A DNA stretch of 64,000 nucleotides from Flavobacterium odoriferum (lineage in GTDB: Bacteria > Bacteroidota > Bacteroidia > Flavobacteriales > Flavobacteriaceae). The notes below the pieces were generated by a model. It worked only from the letters and a program-made list of their open reading frames with translations, did no database searches and had not been told where the DNA came from. The stretch is from the NCBI RefSeq assembly GCF_025499515.1, contig NZ_JAMKFA010000014.1, forward strand, positions 1 through 64,000. Direction: 5' to 3'. How positions within the stretch are numbered: position 1 is the first letter of the stretch; each line of letters opens with the position of its first letter. The position numbers and the translations under genes were made by a program. This document shows, in pieces, positions 33,947-41,502 of this stretch.

Positions 33947-35599
33947 TTAATTTGCTTTAATTTCTCCTTTTTCTAGAAGAATAGTTTGTTTACAAATTTG
34001 TTTCCAATAACTATTTTTACTTACAACGATTAACGTCCAAGGATGTTTTTCATCGCTTAAAAAATCTAAAATTTCTCTGCAACTTTGTTCGTCTGATTTG
34101 TCTAAAGGATTTTCTAAAAACAGTAATTTGGGTTGGTTGATGATACAACGTGCCAAAACAATTTTTTGAATGGTTGATGAATTAATTTGTTTGCCTTCCG
34201 ATGAAATTTGCGTGTCTAATCCTTTTGGAAGAGCCTTGATGGCTTCGGTAAGTTTTAATTTTTCAATTAAATCAAAAACCGTTTCCATTTTAATTTCTGG
34301 ATTGTTACACGTAATATTTTCTAAAATTGTGCCTTCAAATGGCATTTCGTGTGCTGTGATAATTCCAATTTTTGAGCGATATTCGTCTGAAGAATATTTT
34401 TTGTAATTGGTATTATTGATGAAAATACTTCCAGAAGATGGTTCAATTAATCTTGCTAATAAACGAATTAGAGTTGTTTTCCCAGAACCATTTTCGCCTA
34501 AAATTAAGGTGTGCTGTTTTGGTTCAATTGATAAATTGATGTTTTTTAGTATTTCTTTGTCGGATTTTGGATATGAAAAAGAAACGTTTTCTGTTTCAAT
34601 CGTTATTTTGTTTTTATCGACTAAATAGTTAGAATTTTGAACATCTTCTTCTAATTCCATATCCACAACCGAACCTAATTTTTCTAAAGAAGTCAATACA
34701 TCATAAAACAATTCTAATCCAGAAAATAGTTTTTCAACGGCTGCAATGATACTTAAAATGATAATTTCAGCCGCAACGAATTGCCCGATGTTCATTTGCT
34801 GATTGATTACTAGTAATCCTCCAATTATTAATAAACCAGCAGTAATTAAGATTTTAAATCCAGTTAACTGAATGAATTGTTTCATCAAGACCTGAAAATG
34901 ACTTTCACGTTGTTTTAGATATTCATTAACTAATTTGTCGTTTTTGTGTAATGAAAAATTAAAAATAGAATTGCTTTTAAAACTCAAGTGATTTCTTGCA
35001 ATTTCTTGTAACCAATGTGCGATTTTATATTTGTATTTCGATTCTTTTAAGCTAGTTTCTAATCCTAAATTAAAGTTGATTTTGAAAATTAAGTATAACA
35101 AAATCAAAAGTACTAATCCGAAAAAGATAAAAAAGGAATGATACAAAGACAGCAAGATAATTCCGAAAATGATTTGTAAAGCAGCTCCAGAAATATCCAA
35201 TAAAAGTTTAGAAAATCCTTTTTGAACGGTTAATGTATCAAAAAAGCGATTCGCTAATTCTGGCGGATATTGATTGTGTAATTCGTTGAATTTTATTTTT
35301 GGAAATCGATAAGCAAATTCAAAAGACGAGCGCACAAATATTTTTTGTTGTAAGTTTTCGGTGATTCTGAATTGCATAATTTTTAACAATCCTACAAAAG
35401 CTACTCCAACCACAACAATAACTACTAAGATTATCCAAGAAGTACTAACTTTTCCCGCCTGAATAAAGTTGATGATTGATTGAATTCCCAAAGGCAAAGA
35501 CAAACTAATTAATCCTGCAATAATGGAATACAAGAAGATTTGGTAAATATCTTGTTTGTCGATTAAGATGAGGTTTTTAAATCTTTTTAATGGTGTCAT
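33947..35599 (-). CDS. ABC exporter (permease-ATPase fusion) with degenerate nucleotide-binding domain
   Basis: This 550-residue half-transporter has six membrane helices (residues ~20-290, for example IFLYSIIAGLISLSLPLG) followed by an ATPase domain from ~330. Walker A is intact (GENGSGKTT, 368-376), but the other catalytic motifs are not. The Q-loop position is Ala416 (IITAHEMPFEGT). The LSGGQ signature is replaced by INSST (472-476). Walker B ends in FLEN (Glu496-Asn497 instead of Asp-Glu). The switch His is Lys528 (VVSKNS). There is no N-terminal peptidase domain. Bound by operon to HlyD and TolC proteins, it should be their inner-membrane component. If it works as a homodimer, ATP hydrolysis looks impaired. 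Confidence 0.9.
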   Translation of the reverse strand: MTPLKRFKNLILIDKQDIYQIFLYSIIAGLISLSLPLGIQSIINFIQAGKVSTSWIILVVIVVVGVAFVGLLKIMQFRITENLQQKIFVRSSFEFAYRFPKIKFNELHNQYPPELANRFFDTLTVQKGFSKLLLDISGAALQIIFGIILLSLYHSFFIFFGLVLLILLYLIFKINFNLGLETSLKESKYKYKIAHWLQEIARNHLSFKSNSIFNFSLHKNDKLVNEYLKQRESHFQVLMKQFIQLTGFKILITAGLLIIGGLLVINQQMNIGQFVAAEIIILSIIAAVEKLFSGLELFYDVLTSLEKLGSVVDMELEEDVQNSNYLVDKNKITIETENVSFSYPKSDKEILKNINLSIEPKQHTLILGENGSGKTTLIRLLARLIEPSSGSIFINNTNYKKYSSDEYRSKIGIITAHEMPFEGTILENITCNNPEIKMETVFDLIEKLKLTEAIKALPKGLDTQISSEGKQINSSTIQKIVLARCIINQPKLLFLENPLDKSDEQSCREILDFLSDEKHPWTLIVVSKNSYWKQICKQTILLEKGEIKAN

Positions 35600-36267
35600 A
35601 GTAGAATTTTTTTAGCCATATCTGTATAGAAATCTGTAGCGCATTCTTTTTCAGATAAGTTAGTAATAGTTTTTAAATGATTTTTTAAAAAATGTTGATG
35701 CAGTGAACCTTCTACAATGTTTGAAGCTAAACTTTTTGCGTAAGGATAATCTGGATTCACTTCTTTTATGATGTCAATTATTCGATTAACAACTCTTTTG
35801 TACACTAAGAAAAAGCCGTCTTTATTTTCGTTATCAACTTCTTTTGTCATTAAAGTTTTAGTGAATTCTTCAACGATTATTCGACTTAGAATTTCTTCAT
35901 TAATGTGTGGTGTTGCATGGTCATCAGTTACATTTTCTGTTACCAATTTAATTGCTTTTTCTAATTTTTCAATTGGATTTGTAACATTTGTAGTGGCAAA
36001 AGCCATACGATATTCCATCCAAGACCAATACCACGAAGTAAGGTAAACCAATAGTTTGTGCTTGTTTTCAAAATAGCGATAAATAGAACTTTCATTTGAT
36101 TGAATTTTCTCGCCTAATTTTTTGAAAGTAAACGCTTCAAAGCCAATTTCATCGATTAGTAAGATGCTGTTTTTTAAAATATTACGTCCTAATTCAGAAG
36201 TCTCTGGATCTTTAACGTATAATTTTTCGTTGATGGTTATTTTTAGATTTGATAGTAAATTTTGCAT
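35596..36267 (-). CDS. TetR/AcrR family transcriptional regulator
   Basis: This 223-residue regulator has its helix-turn-helix at residues ~25-65 (GRNILKNSILLIDEIGFEAF, FKKLGEKIQSNESSIYRYFENKHKLL), the TetR consensus. The C-terminal two-thirds is the helical ligand/dimer domain. The gene is first in the operon and overlaps the ABC gene by four bases. A 15-bp perfect inverted repeat lies in its promoter, so it probably represses its own operon and responds to an exported compound. Ligand unknown. Confidence 0.9.
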   Translation of the reverse strand: MQNLLSNLKITINEKLYVKDPETSELGRNILKNSILLIDEIGFEAFTFKKLGEKIQSNESSIYRYFENKHKLLVYLTSWYWSWMEYRMAFATTNVTNPIEKLEKAIKLVTENVTDDHATPHINEEILSRIIVEEFTKTLMTKEVDNENKDGFFLVYKRVVNRIIDIIKEVNPDYPYAKSLASNIVEGSLHQHFLKNHLKTITNLSEKECATDFYTDMAKKILL

Positions 36268-36286
36268 GATTCAATATTTTACAATG

Positions 36287-36308
36287 CAAATATAATAGTA
36301 ATACTATT
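36287..36308 (-). promoter_or_regulatory. Promoter with candidate TetR operator
   Basis: The minus-strand -7 element TATATTTG (36294-36287) directly abuts a perfect 15-bp inverted repeat, AATAGT-AAT-ACTATT (36294-36308). A repressor bound there would block the promoter of the TetR-ABC-HlyD-TolC operon. Confidence 0.55.
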
Positions 36309-36351
36309 GATATATAAAAGTTTAACTTTTATTTTAGAATTGTTCAAAAAA

Positions 36352-36371
36352 AATCCCGACGAATCGGGATT
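36352..36371 (-). terminator. Terminator of the gpmI-lipoprotein transcript
   Basis: An 8-bp stem (AATCCCGA / TCGGGATT) with a CGAA loop is followed on the minus strand by a run of T. Confidence 0.8.
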
Positions 36372-36378
36372 AATAAAC

Positions 36379-36567
36379 TTATACTTTTATGCCTATTGTT
36401 GTGTTTTTACTTTGTCCATTTTTGCCATCTTCACCATCTTCACCTTTTTGTTCAGTTCCAGGTTTACCGTCTTCTCCTGGTTTTCCATCCTCACCATTTG
36501 ATGTTTTGAAAGTTGTTGTACATCCAAAAAATGATAAACAGATTAATAATAATAATATATTTTTCAT
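36379..36567 (-). CDS. Tiny collagen-like lipoprotein
   Basis: This 62-residue product has a lipoprotein signal (MKNILLLLICLSFFGC, lipidated Cys16). Gly-X-Y-like repeats follow (GEDGKPGEDGKPG, GEDGEDGKNG), rich in Asp, Glu and Lys, and a short polar end. It is the second collagen-like gene in the window. The ATG overlaps the gpmI stop (TAATG), which suggests coupled translation. A terminator follows eight bases after the stop. It is real-looking for its size, because signal, lipobox and repeats are all in one frame. Function unknown; perhaps a flexible surface filament or spacer. Confidence 0.75.
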   Translation of the reverse strand: MKNILLLLICLSFFGCTTTFKTSNGEDGKPGEDGKPGTEQKGEDGEDGKNGQSKNTTIGIKV

Positions 36568-38084
36568 TATAATAGAGATTTACAAGTCATTACTGCGGGT
36601 TTTTCAATTCCCATTAAATCTAAAATAGTAGGAGCAATATCGCCCAAAACACCATCATGAATCGTTTTCAACTCTTTATCTACTAAAATAATTGGCACAG
36701 GATTGGTTGTATGTGCTGTGTTTGGCGAACCGTCAGGATTAATCATCGTTTCACAATTTCCGTGATCGGCGATGATTATTGTTGTGTAATTATTTTCTAA
36801 AGCTGTTTCAACCACTTCTTTTACGCAAACATCAACAGCTTCGCACGCTTTAATAGCAGCCGACATAACACCAGTATGACCCACCATATCGCCATTGGCG
36901 AAATTTAAACAAACAAAATCAACTTCACCTTTTTTCAATTCAGAGACTAAAGCATCTTTTAGTTCAAAAGCACTCATTTCGGGTTGTAAATCGTAAGTGG
37001 CTACTTTTGGCGAATTTTTTAAAATACGCGTTTCTCCTACAAAAGGTTCTTCTCTTCCGCCAGAAAAGAAAAAGGTTACGTGCGGATATTTCTCAGTTTC
37101 TGCAATACGAATTTGTTTTTTATTGGCTTTTTCTAAAACCTCGCCAAGTGTTTCAGTAATATTATCTTTGTCGTAAATTACGTGAACATTTTTATAGGTG
37201 TCATCGTAATTGGTCATCGTAACATAATACAAATTCAGTTTGTGCATATTGAATTCGTGAAAGTCTTTTTGCGATAAAACTTCGGTTAATTCTCTTCCTC
37301 TATCTGTTCTAAAATTAAAGAAAATTACCACATCATCATTTTCGATTTTTGTTAATGGTTCGTTATTTTCATCGACCTTAATCAAGGGTTGAATAAACTC
37401 GTCTGTTACATTTTCATCATAACTTTTTTGTATGCTTTCTACAAAATTTGTAGTGTGATGTCCAATTGAATTTACCAGCAAATCATAGGCTAATTTAACG
37501 CGTTCCCAACGTTTATCTCGATCCATTGCATAATATCTACCGATTACAGTTGCAATTTTCGCATTAGAATCTTTTACATATTCTTCTAAATTTGCGATGT
37601 CTAATAAAGCCGATTTTGGATCTACATCACGACCATCGGTAAAGGCATGAACAAATATTTTTTCTAAACCATATTCTTTAGCTGCGTCCAATAATCCGTA
37701 TAAATGTGAGGTATGAGAATGTACGCCACCATTAGAAACTAATCCTAAAAAATGTAATTTTTTATTGTTTTCTAACGCATATTTGAAGGCATCAATAAGT
37801 GGTTTTTCTTGATTTACGTTTTTGTTTTGAACAGCTAAATTTATTTTTGCTAAATCTTGATACACAATTCGACCAGCGCCTAAATTCATGTGACCAACTT
37901 CTGAATTTCCCATTTGACCTTCTGGCAAACCTACGTTTAAACCATCGGTTCTTAGTTGCGCATTCGGGTATTTGGTGTATAAACTATCAATAAAAGGTGT
38001 GTTGGCGTTATCAATTGCAGAAACTCTCGGATCGGGCGATTTTCCCCAACCGTCCAATATCATTAAAATTACTTTTTTGTTCAT
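36567..38084 (-). CDS. gpmI: 2,3-bisphosphoglycerate-independent phosphoglycerate mutase
   Basis: GpmI interconverts 3- and 2-phosphoglycerate in glycolysis, using two Mn ions. Motifs in order are ILMILDGWGKSP (metal Asp), LPEGQMGNSEVGHMNLGAG (nucleophile Ser), GLVSNGGVHSHTSHL, HAFTDGRDVDPKSA and FFNFRTDRGRELTEVL. CLNFANGDMVGHTG and IADHGNCETM complete the set. The start is set at the ATG at 38084 (MNKKVILM, 505 residues). The frame extends to a TTG at 38102, but that codon lies inside a TATCTTTG -7 element (38107-38100), so it would not be in the mRNA. A tiny lipoprotein gene follows with a one-base overlap. Confidence 0.95.
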   Translation of the reverse strand: MNKKVILMILDGWGKSPDPRVSAIDNANTPFIDSLYTKYPNAQLRTDGLNVGLPEGQMGNSEVGHMNLGAGRIVYQDLAKINLAVQNKNVNQEKPLIDAFKYALENNKKLHFLGLVSNGGVHSHTSHLYGLLDAAKEYGLEKIFVHAFTDGRDVDPKSALLDIANLEEYVKDSNAKIATVIGRYYAMDRDKRWERVKLAYDLLVNSIGHHTTNFVESIQKSYDENVTDEFIQPLIKVDENNEPLTKIENDDVVIFFNFRTDRGRELTEVLSQKDFHEFNMHKLNLYYVTMTNYDDTYKNVHVIYDKDNITETLGEVLEKANKKQIRIAETEKYPHVTFFFSGGREEPFVGETRILKNSPKVATYDLQPEMSAFELKDALVSELKKGEVDFVCLNFANGDMVGHTGVMSAAIKACEAVDVCVKEVVETALENNYTTIIIADHGNCETMINPDGSPNTAHTTNPVPIILVDKELKTIHDGVLGDIAPTILDLMGIEKPAVMTCKSLL

Positions 38085-38099
38085 TTTTGTGTGTTTGTA

Positions 38100-38107
38100 C
38101 AAAGATA
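38100..38107 (-). promoter_or_regulatory. -7 promoter element of gpmI
   Basis: A minus-strand TATCTTTG matches TAnnTTTG. It ends 15 bases before the ATG at 38084 and rules against the longer reading frame. Confidence 0.5.
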
Positions 38108-38167
38108 AACAATTGATAAATTTCTAAATGAAAAAGCGACTTAAAATTACGAAAACGATTAAGTGAT

Positions 38168-40579
38168 TTATCCTTTTTTAATCCAGTTTTTGGCTTGGTT
38201 GTAGTCAATAAAATAACGAACACTTACCGATAAAACATGATTCAAATTGTCTTCAAATAAGTTAGAGAAATTAGAACCAAAATCTTTATTTATAGTTCTA
38301 TCAAAAGTACCTGCGTTGTTTCGGTACAAAATCGACATTTGACTTCCTGGAGCAAACCACCAAGAATAGGATAAATCTAAATTCCAAGTACTGAAGTTTG
38401 AGTTTCGGTTACCTGTATAAGTATTGTTAATTGATAAACTTCCATCTTCGTTCAGATTATTGATTTTATTGTTTTCGGCTAATGACCAATAATGTCTCAC
38501 CGACAAATTGAAATTCATTACACTACTAATCGAAAATTTACTTGTAATAGAATTGGTGTAAGTATCTCTATCTCTTCGAGCAAAAATGATATTTGAATCT
38601 TCGAAATCAATAAAACCAATATCGTTTTTTTGTTTAAAATAATTGAAGCCGTAAACCAATGAAAACTTATCGCTAAAACGATATCTTGGACTAATATTTA
38701 CTCCAGCTTCGTATCTATTTTCGTTGATTACGTGCGTTATGAAAGGCTCAAAATCGATAGCGAATTTGTTGTTATAGTTTGAAGAAAAGTAAAGCCATCC
38801 TCCAGCGGTTTCTGGTTTTACAAAAAATCTATTCGTAACACGAGGTTCATAATAATCGTAATTTTTAAACGGATTAAAGTCAATTCCTCCACCAAAAAAA
38901 TGATTTTTCTTGTTAGTAGAATTTAAGTTTACATTAAAATTACTTGCTTGAATTTGGTTTGTTGGCGTATAAAATTCAAAGTAAGAATTTAAGTTGATTC
39001 TAAAGGTATTGAAGGTTTTGTTTGGATTTAAAATTCGATAGTTTGTGTTTCCTGAAAACGAATAATAATTGGTTCTGAAATTAATTCCTAAATCGTTGAT
39101 TTCGAAATCTTTTGACATATATTCGCTTCCAAAGCTATATCTAAATTTTCCGTTTGTTTCTGCAAAATATAACGATGCGTTATAACCGTTTTTATTTTCA
39201 ACATCATTAATACTGCTCGATTTTAATCCTCCAGAAAGGTTGTATGTATTGGTTTTGTTGTTCAAATCAAACAATAATCCTGTTACGTTTGCATCTCTAA
39301 AACTTCCGTTTCTTGTAACATTTGTGTTAATAAAAGTTATCGAAGAATTTTGATTAAAGCGTTGATCAAAAACCATTACATTGTAATTTGTTAATGGAGA
39401 AATTTCCACTTGTCGAGTAGAATTATCATCAGAATTTGTTGCTGTTGCTATTGTTTTTTCGGTAATAGCATTTAAGAATCCAATGCCTAATCCATCTTTA
39501 TCACGACCAGAAATTTTTAATGCATTTACTAAGTTGATTGCTCCTGGATATTCGTTTATTGATTCATTTTCAGTTAAGTTTAAATTCAAATCTGGAGTTT
39601 GTCCAATTCTTCTCGAATACAATAAATTTCCTTTGCTAAATAAGTCGGTTCCTTCGGTAAAAAATGGTCGGTTTTCGTTGAATTGTTGTTCGAATGGACC
39701 TAAATTCAAAACCACATTATCAAATTTGGTTTGACCAAAATCGGGAACCAAAATCGCATCTAAAGTAAAAGCATCGTTGATTCCGTATTTGATATCTAAG
39801 CCGCCTTTTAATTCGCCTTTGGTTTTTTGTGTTTCGCTTCCGGAAAGGTAAAACGAAGAATAAGGAATTAAGAACAATCGAGTAGGAGTTTTAATGTTTT
39901 CAATTCCAGTTAAGAGTCCAGCTTGCTGCGAAATGGCTCCGATTTTATTGTCAATAGGACTCCAAGTATATTTTTGGCGCTCTCTTCGTACTTCTCTAAA
40001 AAAGTTAAGTCCCCAAATTTGTTTGTCTTTTTCAGGAAAACGAAGTGCAGCATAAGGGATTTTCATTTCAATGACATAACCAAAATCAGTAATTTTTGCA
40101 TTACTTTCCCAAATGGCGTTCCACGAACCATCTTCACCTTCTGATGAAGTAAAATTTGTGTCGACTTGTCCATTGGCCGCGGTTACAAAAAATCTAAATT
40201 CTTGCTGACCATCGTTGTATCCATTAATAAAAATACCAAAAAAATCAGAAGTACCAATTTCATCTCTTTCAACAAGTTCTTTTAAAATTTTTTCAGGATT
40301 TGGGTCATACAATTTTGCTCCTATATAAATAGCATCATTAGAGTACAAGATTTTTACTTCGGTTTTAAATTCTTCAGGAATTGGCGTTCCGTTTTTTGGT
40401 TCTAAAGAGACAAAGTCGGTTGCAATTTCTGCATCTTTCCAAGAAGCTTCATTTAGTTCAGCATCAATTGAAATGTTTTCTGTTGTTTTTTTTGTTGAAA
40501 CACTTTTTTTAGTTTGTGAAAACGAAAAAAAGAAACCTGCAATGCAAAAAAGTAATGTGATGCTGGATTTATTTACCAT
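38168..40579 (-). CDS. DUF5916 protein with N-terminal CBM9-like domain, outer-membrane beta-barrel
   Basis: This 803-residue protein has a signal peptide (SSITLLFCIAGFFFSFSQ). Residues ~35-220 are a family 9 carbohydrate-binding-like (DOMON-type) module: ISIDAELNEASWKDAEIATD, YIGAKLYDPNPE and GYVIEMKIPYAALRFPEKDK. The rest is DUF5916: NFFREVRRERQKYTWSPID, FGQTKFDNVVLNLGPFEQQF, RPFFTEGTDLF and LLYSRRIGQTP. Alternating aromatic strands to the C-terminus look like an outer-membrane barrel. Ligand and transport role are unknown. A TAAATTTG -7 element lies 20 bases upstream on the minus strand (40606-40599). Confidence 0.88.
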   Translation of the reverse strand: MVNKSSITLLFCIAGFFFSFSQTKKSVSTKKTTENISIDAELNEASWKDAEIATDFVSLEPKNGTPIPEEFKTEVKILYSNDAIYIGAKLYDPNPEKILKELVERDEIGTSDFFGIFINGYNDGQQEFRFFVTAANGQVDTNFTSSEGEDGSWNAIWESNAKITDFGYVIEMKIPYAALRFPEKDKQIWGLNFFREVRRERQKYTWSPIDNKIGAISQQAGLLTGIENIKTPTRLFLIPYSSFYLSGSETQKTKGELKGGLDIKYGINDAFTLDAILVPDFGQTKFDNVVLNLGPFEQQFNENRPFFTEGTDLFSKGNLLYSRRIGQTPDLNLNLTENESINEYPGAINLVNALKISGRDKDGLGIGFLNAITEKTIATATNSDDNSTRQVEISPLTNYNVMVFDQRFNQNSSITFINTNVTRNGSFRDANVTGLLFDLNNKTNTYNLSGGLKSSSINDVENKNGYNASLYFAETNGKFRYSFGSEYMSKDFEINDLGINFRTNYYSFSGNTNYRILNPNKTFNTFRINLNSYFEFYTPTNQIQASNFNVNLNSTNKKNHFFGGGIDFNPFKNYDYYEPRVTNRFFVKPETAGGWLYFSSNYNNKFAIDFEPFITHVINENRYEAGVNISPRYRFSDKFSLVYGFNYFKQKNDIGFIDFEDSNIIFARRDRDTYTNSITSKFSISSVMNFNLSVRHYWSLAENNKINNLNEDGSLSINNTYTGNRNSNFSTWNLDLSYSWWFAPGSQMSILYRNNAGTFDRTINKDFGSNFSNLFEDNLNHVLSVSVRYFIDYNQAKNWIKKG

Positions 40580-40598
40580 ATAAAATAAAATTAACGAA

Positions 40599-40606
40599 CA
40601 AATTTA
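40599..40606 (-). promoter_or_regulatory. -7 promoter element of the DUF5916 gene
   Basis: A minus-strand TAAATTTG matches TAnnTTTG, ending 19 bases before the ATG at 40579. Confidence 0.4.
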
Positions 40607-40704
40607 TGCGATTATCATATAGGTCTACTTTTTTTATATAATGTTTAACTTTTTTTAAAATAATCGATGAAATACTTAAAATTTCGATAAAAAACATTTT
40701 TTTA

Positions 40705-40735
40705 TTTGTTTATTAAAAAATAATAAATATATTTG
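40705..40735 (+). promoter_or_regulatory. Promoter of the first L,D-transpeptidase gene
   Basis: TTTG at 40705 and TATATTTG at 40728 are 19 bases apart, a good Bacteroidota promoter; the leader is about 30 bases. Confidence 0.65.
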
Positions 40736-40770
40736 GCACTTTCAACAACAATATAACTACAAGATTAACA

Positions 40771-41502
40771 ATGATTTACAAGTTTTTGCCCCTGATTTTA
40801 TTTTGTGCTTTTTCGTTCAAGCCTTTAAATACAGCTGATTTAGAAAAAAATGTAATTTCAAATACAGATCCAAAATTAATAGCTTCAAATGCAAAAGTAG
40901 CATTAGAAACTAAGTGCAAAACATTTTACACTACTATTGATGCAAATAATTTATCATTACCAAAATTCGATAGTTTTTTTGCTGCTTTTCAAGGATATGA
41001 GCAATTAAAAGCTCAAGGTAAAATTACAAATGAGATTTTAACTGTAATTGACTTTAGCTTGTCTTCGATTGAAGAAAGAATGTGGGTTATTGACATGAAA
41101 ACTCAAAAAGTAATTTTGAAATCATTAGTTGCGCATGGAAGAAATTCGGGTGTTGAATTTGCTACAAATTTTTCTAACGAAAACGAATCGTATAAAAGTA
41201 GTTTAGGTTTTTATTTAACTGGAGAGGTTTACCAAGGAAAACATGGGTTATCATTACGATTAGACGGAATGGAATATGGTATTAATGATAAGGCTCGTGA
41301 TAGAGCAGTGGTTATTCATGGAGCTGATTATGTGAGTAAAAAGCTAGCAAGAGCGCAAGGTTATATTGGAAGAAGTCAAGGTTGTCCTGCAGTTCCTTAT
41401 GAAGTACACAAAAAATTAATCGAAACTATCAAAGATAAATCGTGTATTTTTATTTATCATCCTTCAAGAAATTATGTAGCTAAATCGAAGTTAGTTTCTT
41501 AA
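40771..41502 (+). CDS. Murein L,D-transpeptidase catalytic domain family protein (YkuD_2 type)
   Basis: This 243-residue exported protein has a signal-like N-terminus (FLPLILFCAFSFKPLN). The catalytic domain includes VIDFSLSSIEERMWVIDM, SLVAHGRNSG and VVIHGADYVSKKLA. The active-site motif is GRSQGCPAVP, giving the His-x17-SxGC arrangement of cysteine L,D-transpeptidases. It belongs to the short YkuD_2 branch common in Bacteroidota. It probably crosslinks or trims peptidoglycan. It converges on a second, unrelated-branch L,D-transpeptidase gene, and the two stop codons share the palindrome TTAA. Confidence 0.9.
   Translation: MIYKFLPLILFCAFSFKPLNTADLEKNVISNTDPKLIASNAKVALETKCKTFYTTIDANNLSLPKFDSFFAAFQGYEQLKAQGKITNEILTVIDFSLSSIEERMWVIDMKTQKVILKSLVAHGRNSGVEFATNFSNENESYKSSLGFYLTGEVYQGKHGLSLRLDGMEYGINDKARDRAVVIHGADYVSKKLARAQGYIGRSQGCPAVPYEVHKKLIETIKDKSCIFIYHPSRNYVAKSKLVS

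Noticed and set aside
36389..36628. 79-codon plus-strand ORF (PSSPSSPF repeats) across the collagen-like lipoprotein
   Set aside because: Its Ser-Pro repeats are the reverse reading of Gly-Asp-Gly-Lys codons. The minus-strand frame has a signal and lipobox.
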